Part shown: one piece after another, positions 1 through 6,941 of the stretch | How the letters are laid out: each line of letters opens with the position of its first letter | How positions within the stretch are numbered: position 1 is the stretch's first letter | Source of the DNA: Xanthomonas sacchari | GTDB taxonomy: Bacteria; Pseudomonadota; Gammaproteobacteria; Xanthomonadales; Xanthomonadaceae | Length of the DNA stretch: 64,000 bases | NCBI RefSeq assembly: GCF_040529065.1 | Contig: NZ_CP132343.1 | Coordinates: 3,100,001 to 3,164,000, forward strand | Direction of reading: 5' to 3' | Position numbers and translations under genes: made by a program | The notes under the pieces: model-generated | What the model was told of the DNA's origin: nothing | What the model saw: the letters and a program-made list of their open reading frames with translations, nothing else | The model's database searches: none

Positions 1-67
1 CCGCCCTCCCCCCGACTCCCCCGATGCGCCATCCCTTCATCTGCTTAGAGAGGCTGTACGCCCCGAT

Positions 68-2320
68 ATGAAAACGTTTACAGGATCCCTTTGCCTGACC
101 CTGGCGCTGGCCGCGCCCGCCACCGCCGCACCGCCGGCGACGGCCAAGAACGCCGCCTCCGCCCCGAACGCCAGCGCCGCTGCGCAGCGTCCGTGGAACG
201 ACCGCAGCCTGTCGCCGGACCGTCGCGCCGCGCTGCTGGTGCAGGCGATGACCCCGGACGAGAAGTTCCAGATGCTGCACAGCTACTTCGGCCTGGGCAA
301 GGACGGCGGCCCGCGCCCGCCGGGCGCGCTCGGCTCGGCCGGCTACGTGCCGGCGATCGACCGCCTGGGCATCCCGTCGCAGCAACTGGCCGATGCCGGT
401 CTCGGCGTGACCAATCCCGGCAACATCCGCCCCGGCGACCACGCCACCGCGATGCCGTCCGGCCCGGCCACCGCCGCCACCTGGAACCGCGAACTGGCCT
501 TCGCCGGCGGCGCGACCATGGGCCGCGAGTCCTGGCAGCAGGGCTTCAACGTGCTGCTGGCCGGCAGCGTCAACCTGCAGCGCGACCCGCGCAACGGCCG
601 CAACTTCGAGTACGCCGGCGAGGATCCGCTGCTGGCCGGCACGATGGTCGGCGAATCGATCCGCGGCGTGCAGAGCCAGCACGTGGTCTCGACCATGAAG
701 CACTTCGCGATGAACGACCTGGAGACCGGGCGCAACACCCACAGCGCCGACATCGGCGAGCAGGCCATGCACGAGTCGGACCTGCTGGCCTTCGAGCTGG
801 CGCTGAAGATCGGCCAGCCCGGCTCGGTGATGTGCTCCTACAACCGCATCAACGGCGTGTACGGCTGCGAGAACGACTACCTGCTCAACAAGGTGCTGAA
901 GCAGGAATGGAAGTTCCCCGGCTACGTGATGTCCGACTGGGGCGGCGTGCACAGCGGCTCCAAGGCGGCGCTGGCCGGGCTGGACCAGCAGTCGGCCGGC
1001 GAAGTGTTCGACAAGGCGGTGTACTTCGACCAGCCGCTGCGCATGGCGGTGGCCGCCGGCACCGTGCCGCAGGCGCGCCTGGACGACATGGTCAAGCGCA
1101 TCCTGCGCGCGTTCTTCGCCACCGGCAGCTTCGACAATCCGCCGCAGCATCAGCCGATCGACGACGCGGCCGGCGGCCTGGCCGCGCAGCGCGTGGTCGA
1201 GGAAGGCACGGTGCTGTTGCGCAACGAGGGCAAGCTGCTGCCGCTGTCGCGCAGCGTGCGCCGCATCGCGGTGATCGGCGGCCATGCCGACAAGGGCGTG
1301 ATCGGCGGCGGCGGCTCGTCGATGGTCGGCGTCACCGTCAACGGCGGCAACGCGGTGCCGGGGATCGCCCCGACCACCTGGCCCGGCCCGGTGATGTTCC
1401 ATCCGTCCTCGCCGCTGCAGGCGCTGCGCAAGGCCCTGCCCGACGCGCAGATCGACTACGCCAGCGGCGACGACCCGGCGGCGGCGGCCAAGCTGGCGCG
1501 CGAGGCCGACGTGGCCATCGTGTTCGCCACGCAGTGGTCGGCCGAGTCGGTGGACCTGCCGGACATCGCCCTGCCCGACAAGCAGGACGCGCTGATCGCC
1601 GGCGTAGCCAAGGCCAACCCGAAGACCGTGGTGGTGCTGGAGACCAACGGCCCGGTCGCGATGCCGTGGCTGCAGCAGGTGCCGGCGGTGCTGGAAGCCT
1701 GGTACCCGGGCATCCGCGGTGGCGAAGGCCTGGCGCGACTGCTGCTGGGCGAGGTCAATCCGTCCGGCCGCCTGCCGGTGACCTGGCTGCGCGACGTGTC
1801 GCAACTGCCGCGCCCGTCGATTCCCGGCCTGGGCTTCAAGCCGGCGCAACCGGCCGGCAGCAACGTCGACTACAACATCGAAGGCGCCAACGTCGGCTAT
1901 CGCTGGTTCGCCGCGCGCGGCCTGGAGCCGGTGTATCCGTTCGGCTACGGCCTGTCCTACACCACGTTCGCCTACAGCAACTTCAAGGTGCAGGCCGACG
2001 GTCGCCATGTCGTCGCCAGCTTCGACGTGCGCAACACCGGCGACCGCGAAGGCGCCGACGTGCCGCAGCTGTACCTGCGCCTGCCGCAGGGTCACCACAC
2101 CCCGATCCGCCTGGTCGGCTGGGACAAGGTGCTGCTCAAGCCGGGCGAGAGCCGCCACGTCAGCATCGTCGCCGAGCCCAAGACCCTGGCCGACTACGAT
2201 CCGAAGAAGCGCCACTGGCACATCGTCGCCGGCGACTACGAACTGCTGCTCGGCCGTTCGGCGACGCAGTTGGAGGCGCGCGCGCCGTTGCACCTGAAGG
2301 ACGGCGTGCTGCAGCCCTGA
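68..2320 (+). CDS. Secreted glycoside hydrolase family 3 beta-glucosidase-like enzyme
   Basis: A 750-residue GH3 protein that should hydrolyse beta-linked gluco- or xylo-oligosaccharides in the periplasm or outside the cell. The first ~20 residues form a signal peptide (MKTFTGSLCLTLALAAPATA). The N-terminal TIM-barrel domain (about 45-350) contains KHFAMND and the nucleophile motif VMSDWGG, with Asp290 as the expected nucleophile. The alpha/beta sandwich follows (about 375-590), and a C-terminal fibronectin type III-like domain (about 650-735) completes the usual GH3 three-domain order. The start is preceded by an AGAGAGG-like ribosome site. The length is normal for bacterial GH3 enzymes. The exact sugar specificity cannot be read from the sequence. 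Confidence 0.93.
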   Translation: MKTFTGSLCLTLALAAPATAAPPATAKNAASAPNASAAAQRPWNDRSLSPDRRAALLVQAMTPDEKFQMLHSYFGLGKDGGPRPPGALGSAGYVPAIDRLGIPSQQLADAGLGVTNPGNIRPGDHATAMPSGPATAATWNRELAFAGGATMGRESWQQGFNVLLAGSVNLQRDPRNGRNFEYAGEDPLLAGTMVGESIRGVQSQHVVSTMKHFAMNDLETGRNTHSADIGEQAMHESDLLAFELALKIGQPGSVMCSYNRINGVYGCENDYLLNKVLKQEWKFPGYVMSDWGGVHSGSKAALAGLDQQSAGEVFDKAVYFDQPLRMAVAAGTVPQARLDDMVKRILRAFFATGSFDNPPQHQPIDDAAGGLAAQRVVEEGTVLLRNEGKLLPLSRSVRRIAVIGGHADKGVIGGGGSSMVGVTVNGGNAVPGIAPTTWPGPVMFHPSSPLQALRKALPDAQIDYASGDDPAAAAKLAREADVAIVFATQWSAESVDLPDIALPDKQDALIAGVAKANPKTVVVLETNGPVAMPWLQQVPAVLEAWYPGIRGGEGLARLLLGEVNPSGRLPVTWLRDVSQLPRPSIPGLGFKPAQPAGSNVDYNIEGANVGYRWFAARGLEPVYPFGYGLSYTTFAYSNFKVQADGRHVVASFDVRNTGDREGADVPQLYLRLPQGHHTPIRLVGWDKVLLKPGESRHVSIVAEPKTLADYDPKKRHWHIVAGDYELLLGRSATQLEARAPLHLKDGVLQP

Positions 2321-2351
2321 GCGCGGGCCGCGGCGTGCGCGCTGCGGCCAT

Positions 2352-2388
2352 GCCCCGCCTCCGCGCCTGTGCGCATCGGAGGCGGGGC
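2352..2388 (+). terminator. Hairpin downstream of the GH3 gene
   Basis: Two perfect 12-bp arms (gccccgcctccg and cggaggcggggc) with a 13-nt loop lie 30 bp after the GH3 stop codon. They are followed by a moderately T-rich stretch (gatggtcgtcgttgtc). This is probably an intrinsic terminator or 3'-end stabiliser. Confidence 0.6.
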
Positions 2389-2492
2389 GATGGTCGTCGT
2401 TGTCACCTGCGCAACATCGATTGTGTGGCGGACGCCGCAGCGCCGCCGACTGTATACGTCCCTCTGAGGCCCCGCGCCGTAGCATCGTCCGC

Positions 2493-3380
2493 ATGAACCT
2501 GCGCGTCTTCCAATGGCATCGCACCGGCTGGCTGTTGCTGGCCGTGGCGGCATTGGCACACGCGCAGGCATTACCGGACGCGATGCCGACGATCGCGGCG
2601 CCCGCGGACAGCCCGCTCACCGTGGTCACCCTCACGCTGGCCGGCGATCCGCGCGCGCCGCAGGACGGCGACGACTGGAACGCACGCCGCGAGCGCATCG
2701 TTGCGGCCCTGCAACGCCTGCATCCCGACGCCATCGCGCTGCAGGAGGTGGTGCAGACGCCGGAGATCCCGAACCAGGCGCAATGGCTGGCCGCGCGCCT
2801 GGGCTACCACTGCCATTTCATCAGCCCCGACCCGCCGAGCCGGCCGCAACGCCGCGGCAACGCGCTGCTGACCCGCCTGCCGGTGCTGGAGGAAGCCGAG
2901 ACTCTGCTGCATCCGCTGGAGGACTACAGCGTGGCCGGCCTGGTACGGGTGGATCTGCACGGACAGCCGGTGAACCTGTACTTCACCCGCCTGCATGCCG
3001 CGCGCGACGGTGGCGCCAGCCGCCGCGGACAGGCCGAGGACCTGATGGCATGGATCGACGCCACCGCCGAGGGTGTGCCTTCGCTGCTGGCGGGCGGCTT
3101 CTTCGCCGCGGCGCGTGCGCCCGAGTTGGCGCCGTTGGCGACGCGTTTCGAGGACGGCAGCGTGCGCGGCGAATCGACGCGCAACCGGATCGACGTGCGT
3201 GCGCCCGGCACCGCGGCCGCGGCCGACCATGTATTCTTCGAACGCGGCCACTTCCGCCCGCTGCACGGCGCACGCCTGTTCGCACCGGCGCGGGAACTGC
3301 CCGCGGCGGGCGCACGCGGCCTGCTGATGGCATTGCAACCGCTCGACCCGACGCCGGATCCGCTTCCGCCGTTGCAGTAG
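2493..3380 (+). CDS. Secreted endonuclease/exonuclease/phosphatase (EEP) fold protein, metal site incomplete
   Basis: A 295-residue protein with a signal peptide (residues 1-24, ending in AHAQA) followed by an EEP-superfamily domain. The ATG at 2493 is chosen because it opens directly onto the signal peptide. The metal-binding glutamate motif is present (IALQEVVQ), as are FTRLHA and the C-terminal AADHVFF (the usual SDH region). The family's GDFN box reads AGGFFAA here, so the Asp and Asn that normally help bind substrate and metal are missing. The protein could be a modified phosphodiesterase or phosphatase, or catalytically weak. It follows the GH3 gene after a hairpin, so it is probably transcribed separately. 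Confidence 0.75.
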   Translation: MNLRVFQWHRTGWLLLAVAALAHAQALPDAMPTIAAPADSPLTVVTLTLAGDPRAPQDGDDWNARRERIVAALQRLHPDAIALQEVVQTPEIPNQAQWLAARLGYHCHFISPDPPSRPQRRGNALLTRLPVLEEAETLLHPLEDYSVAGLVRVDLHGQPVNLYFTRLHAARDGGASRRGQAEDLMAWIDATAEGVPSLLAGGFFAAARAPELAPLATRFEDGSVRGESTRNRIDVRAPGTAAAADHVFFERGHFRPLHGARLFAPARELPAAGARGLLMALQPLDPTPDPLPPLQ

Positions 3381-3509
3381 GACACGACGGCGTGCGCGCG
3401 TTCGTGCGCGTGCAATCGATGCCGCCTGGGATGGATCGGCATGGCATGCCATCGGCCCGGGACGACCGGGCAGCGCACCTTCCCTGATTCGTCACGCATC
3501 ACCCATCTG

Positions 3510-3570
3510 CTAGGAGCGGCTTCAGCCGCGACGAGGCGTTCCGTGGAAGGCCATCGCGGCTGAAGCCGCT
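3510..3570. repeat. REP-like palindrome interrupted by the IS element
   Basis: A left half (taggagcggcttcagccgcga) and an inverted right half (tcgcggctgaagccgct) are separated by ~21 nt. Intact copies of this right half in the window continue as ctcctac (9752-9776). Here the sequence stops at gccgct, and the missing cctac appears on the far side of the insertion sequence at 4719-4723. The IS therefore entered the last arm of the repeat. Confidence 0.85.
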
Positions 3571-3587
3571 TGTGTCAAATGAGGGTC

Positions 3588-3593
3588 TATCGT
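3588..3593 (+). promoter_or_regulatory. -10 half of a split promoter completed only when the IS ends are joined
   Basis: TATCGT at 3588-3593 lies 17 nt inside the left end. The right end finishes in TTGACT (4713-4718). In a circular form the two would be joined with exactly 17 bp between them, giving a near-consensus sigma-70 promoter with a start near 3600, just ahead of the bridge-RNA stems. In the integrated form seen here, the -35 position is occupied by REP sequence (gccgct), so the promoter should be weak. Confidence 0.6.
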
Positions 3594-3599
3594 TGCAGG

Positions 3600-3755
3600 T
3601 GAGAGCGGAGTGCGGCAGGCCGTTTAGCCGTGGTGCCAGCAAGCACGAGTAGGAGTCAGCGCCGCCGCACCCCGTGTCTCCTGCCTCATCAGCCCGAACA
3701 GTTGCCCGAGTCGCGAGCTCGAACTCCACAAGCATGGGCGTCGGCAGGAGTGCTC
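3600..3755 (+). ncRNA. Putative IS110 bridge RNA (target-binding and donor-binding loops)
   Basis: Loop 1 is closed by the stem gtgcggc/gccgcac (3610-3616 with 3664-3670, extendable outward to 3605/3675). Inside it, agccgt (3626-3631) matches the left target agccgC with one wobble, and gtaggag (3649-3655) is the exact reverse complement of the right target CTcctac. Loop 2 is closed by ctcctgcc/ggcaggag (3678-3685 with 3743-3750) plus gccc/gggc (3692-3695 with 3736-3739). Inside it, acagttg (3698-3704) equals the right end of the IS (4709-4715), and cacaag (3727-3732) is the exact reverse complement of the left-end junction CTtgtg. This is the known bridge-RNA layout of IS110 elements. RNA ends are estimated. 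Confidence 0.75.
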
Positions 3756-3785
3756 TCGTGCCTGAGTCTACTGCGGAGAACGTCT

Positions 3786-4709
3786 ATGCGACGCTATATC
3801 GGGATCGATGTATCCAAGGCCGAACTGGTCATTCATGTACTGCCGGACGAGCAGACCTGGACCCAACCCAATACGCCACAGGGGCAGCGTGCGCTGGCCC
3901 AACGCCTGGCCGAGTTGGGCTGCGAGCGGATCGTGCTGGAAGCCAGTGGCGGCTACGAACATGCCGTGCTGCAGGTGCTCCGAGAGGCGAACCTGCCGGC
4001 AGTGCGGATGGCCGCCGATCGTCCGCGCAAACTAGCCCAGGCCTTGGGCCTGCATGCCAAGACCGATGTCCTGGACGCGCGCCTGCTGGCCATCGCCGCC
4101 CAGCACATCCCGACCACCCTCACGCCCGTGGTGCCTGAGCACCAGCAATCTCTTCGCGAACTGCTGGACCTGCGTGCCACCCTGGTGGGCCAGCGCGATG
4201 TCCATCGGCGGCGCCTGGAGCACATCACCAGCGCCAAAGTGCAACACCGCTGCCGAGAGGTGATCGCCCTACTGAACCAGCAGATCCAGACGTTGACGCA
4301 GGAGATCGAGCAGCAGGGCAAGACCTGCTCGAGCCTACCCAAGGTGCCTGGGCTCGGCACGATCCTGCGCGCGGTTCTGGCCGCGCGGCTGCCAGAACTA
4401 GGCACGCTGCCGCCACGCAAGCTCGCTGCCCTGGTCGGGCTGGCCCCGTTCAATCACGACAGCGGCTGCTGGAAAGGCCAACGCCGCATCAAAGGCGGAC
4501 GTGCCGACGTGCGGCGCGTGCTGTACATGGCCACCTGGGCCAGCATCCGTGCCAAATCCCCCTTGGCCAACACCTACGCGCGCCTGCGCGCAGCGGGCAA
4601 GCCGGCCAAGGTCGCCATCGTCGCCTGTATGCACAAGTTCCTGCGCTGGCTCAACGCCATCGTGCGCGATCACGCACCATATGCTCCTCCTGTCATCGCA
4701 GGTGCATGA
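3786..4709 (+). CDS. IS110-family transposase (DEDD recombinase)
   Basis: A 307-residue recombinase that would cut and rejoin DNA at the IS ends and target under bridge-RNA guidance. The N-terminal RuvC-like domain shows the four acidic residues: Asp8 in GIDVSK, Glu52 in LEASGGYE, and Asp94 and Asp97 in KTDVLDARLL. The C-terminal Tnp domain starts near VPGLG (about 187) and contains the likely catalytic Ser226 in HDSGCWKG. The ATG at 3786 starts directly at the conserved N terminus; longer in-frame starts run into the guide-RNA region and add no family-like residues. No frameshift or stop is present, so the gene looks functional. Confidence 0.95.
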   Translation: MRRYIGIDVSKAELVIHVLPDEQTWTQPNTPQGQRALAQRLAELGCERIVLEASGGYEHAVLQVLREANLPAVRMAADRPRKLAQALGLHAKTDVLDARLLAIAAQHIPTTLTPVVPEHQQSLRELLDLRATLVGQRDVHRRRLEHITSAKVQHRCREVIALLNQQIQTLTQEIEQQGKTCSSLPKVPGLGTILRAVLAARLPELGTLPPRKLAALVGLAPFNHDSGCWKGQRRIKGGRADVRRVLYMATWASIRAKSPLANTYARLRAAGKPAKVAIVACMHKFLRWLNAIVRDHAPYAPPVIAGA

Positions 4710-4712
4710 CAG

Positions 4713-4718
4713 TTGACT
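4713..4718 (+). promoter_or_regulatory. -35 half of the split junction promoter at the IS right end
   Basis: TTGACT forms the last six bases of the element and includes the CT core. It matches the -35 consensus at five of six positions. It pairs with TATCGT at 3588-3593 only when the ends are joined. See the -10 half. Confidence 0.55.
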
Positions 4719-4887
4719 CCTACGGATGCACCGCACCGCCGGGCTACGACGCAGCGACGCAAACGGGGCCCGTCAGCGCAGGCCGCCATCGCCGCGCAGC
4801 ACGCGGCTCACGCGCAGGGAAACACGTTGCGCCTTCCTCTCCCACGCCCCGCCACTGCACCGACAGCGCTTTCGCATGGCACACCCA

Positions 4888-4919
4888 CAAAAAAAGGCCG
4901 GGCGAACCCGGCCTTTTTC
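4888..4919 (-). terminator. Intrinsic terminator of sodA (bidirectional)
   Basis: Seven-base GC arms (ggccggg and cccggcc) around a CGAA loop are flanked by a run of A on one side and T on the other. This is a textbook rho-independent terminator 20 bp downstream of the sodA stop codon. It can also act on plus-strand transcripts leaving the IS. Confidence 0.88.
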
Positions 4920-4938
4920 TAGTACGGCGCTGGCGCGA

Positions 4939-5550
<612 letters not shown>

Positions 5551-5845
5551 GCGGTTCTCCTGGACTTTCGCCGTCGAAAGGACGAGCGTTGCGTGAGCAA
5601 TGGTAGGGACGGTCGGCGACCTTACCAAGGGCGCGGCTGGGGAAACATCGTCCCATCCCGCGGCGGCGGTGCCGGCCGGCCTAGCGAATCGGCGCCTACC
5701 ATGCCCCACGCCCCGGTTAGTCGAGCGTGAATCGCCTGAGTCACCGGCGTGACCGGCGGCGTTTAGAGCGGGAACAGGCAGGCCGGCCCATACTGTGTGC
5801 GAGGGCGCCTCGCTGCGCGCCGCCGCCGTTCCTGCAGGAGAGCCC

Positions 5846-6316
5846 ATGCGCAAGCCCATGCTGTTGATCGCCGCCATCGTGTTGCTGGTGGGCGGGCTGT
5901 GGGGCATCCGCGGGCTGCAGCATCCGCCGCACCAGCAGTTCGCGCCCTCGCTCGACGCGGCCGCGCAGGCGCCGTATACCGCGCCCGGCAAGCCAACGCC
6001 CGCCACCGACGCGGCAACACCGGACCTTCCCGCGTTCCTGCCGCCCGAAGCGCGCGCCACGGTGGCGCTGATCCTGCGCGGCGGGCCGTTCCCGCACCGC
6101 CAGGACGGCAGCGTGTTCGGCAACCGCGAGCGCCGGCTGCCGGCGCAACCGCGCGGCTACTACCGCGAATACACCGTCGATACGCCGGGCCTGTCGCATC
6201 GCGGCGCGCGCCGCATCATCACCGGCGGCACGCCGCCGCAGGTCTGGTATTACAGCGACGACCACTACGCCAGCTTCCGCAGCTTCCAGGTCGGCACGGC
6301 GAGGCCGACGCGATGA
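5846..6316 (+). CDS. Secreted guanyl-specific ribonuclease (barnase / RNase N1 family)
   Basis: A 156-residue small RNase. The first ~22 residues are a hydrophobic signal or anchor segment ([17 protein letters not shown]). The catalytic domain occupies about 60-150. It shows the family's catalytic Glu in [11 protein letters not shown], Arg in [11 protein letters not shown], and His in the C-terminal [10 protein letters not shown]. The start at 5846 has CAGGAG seven bases upstream. The stop overlaps the start of the barstar gene (ATGA), so the two are translated together. Export with an intracellular inhibitor is the normal barnase/barstar arrangement. It may serve in RNA scavenging or as an antibacterial toxin. 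Confidence 0.88.
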   Translation: MRKPMLLIAAIVLLVGGLWGIRGLQHPPHQQFAPSLDAAAQAPYTAPGKPTPATDAATPDLPAFLPPEARATVALILRGGPFPHRQDGSVFGNRERRLPAQPRGYYREYTVDTPGLSHRGARRIITGGTPPQVWYYSDDHYASFRSFQVGTARPTR

Positions 6317-6756
6317 GCGGCTTCCCGTTCGCGCTGAATCTCGCCGAGCCGGCCGCCTCCGGCGTCTACCGCGTCGCCAACCGCGACCTGGACAGCGTCG
6401 CCGCCCTGGCCCGCGACGCCGGCCTGCGGCTGTGCCGGATCGACCTGCACGGCTGCACCGGCAAGGCCATGCTGCTGATGCGCCTGGCCGCGCAACTGGA
6501 CTTCCCGCCCGGCTTCGGCCGCAACTGGGACGCGCTCACCGACGGCCTGCGCGACCTGTCCTGGCTGCCCTCGCCGCGCGGCTATGCGCTGCTGCTGGAG
6601 GACGCCGCGCAGTTGCAGGCGGTGGCGCAGCCAGCCTTCGACGTGTTGCTGGAAATCCTCGACGACGTCGCCCGCGAGTGGGCGCAGGACGGCGTCAGCT
6701 TCGTCGCGTTCGTGGGCGGCAGCGAGGAACCGGAAGCGCCCGCCGAGCAGGATTGA
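6313..6756 (+). CDS. Barstar-family ribonuclease inhibitor
   Basis: A 147-residue barstar-like protein that should bind and block the preceding RNase inside the cell. The core barstar pattern lies at about 60-125: DLHGCTGKAMLLMRLAAQL, FGRNWDALTDGLRDLSWLP, then a YALLLEDA strand. There is an N-terminal extension of about 30 residues and an acidic C-terminal tail. There is no signal peptide, as expected for a cytosolic inhibitor. The ATG at 6313 overlaps the RNase stop by 4 nt, giving close coupling. Confidence 0.9.
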   Translation: MSGFPFALNLAEPAASGVYRVANRDLDSVAALARDAGLRLCRIDLHGCTGKAMLLMRLAAQLDFPPGFGRNWDALTDGLRDLSWLPSPRGYALLLEDAAQLQAVAQPAFDVLLEILDDVAREWAQDGVSFVAFVGGSEEPEAPAEQD

Positions 6757-6810
6757 CCTGACCGCGCTGCGTCGAACCGCTCGCACAAACAGGGCCGCCG
6801 CACGTACCCC

Positions 6811-6842
6811 CTTGTGGGAGGGGCTTCAGCCCCGACGCGATA
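6811..6842. repeat. REP-like palindrome (variant)
   Basis: The sequence gtgggaggggcttcagcccc is followed by gacgcgat. It is a variant of the REP half-site family found elsewhere in the window. It lies between the converging barstar and uup genes and may act as a transcript 3' end. Confidence 0.55.
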
Positions 6843-6941
6843 CGCCCCAACGCTCACGCATCCGGTCTTTGATCGCGGCAAAGCGGCCGCCGTGGTCGTT
6901 GCCGCTCCGGGCCCAGGATGTTTGTCCCGAGCCCCGGCTCT

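Larger units (their letters stand above)
3571..4718 (+). mobile_element. IS110-group insertion sequence (1148 bp)
   Basis: Boundaries were inferred from the interrupted REP. The left junction is gccgCT|tgtgtc and the right junction is ttgaCT|cctac, so CT flanks both ends, as expected for IS110 elements that recombine at a CT dinucleotide. The left end is long and non-coding (3571-3785), the transposase fills 3786-4709, and only 9 bp separate its stop codon from the right end. A long left end is the arrangement of the IS110 subgroup, whereas IS1111 has it on the right. There are no true terminal inverted repeats or target duplications beyond CT. The element looks intact and potentially active. 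It is the only IS copy I see in the window. Confidence 0.85.

Noticed and set aside
3630..3785. Longer start for the IS transposase
   Set aside because: The extra 52 residues show no family match and overlap the stem-loops that form the guide RNA; the conserved N terminus starts at 3786.
3649..4723. 10-bp terminal inverted repeats of the IS
   Set aside because: The left copy is internal and the right copy spans the junction; explained by the target guide.
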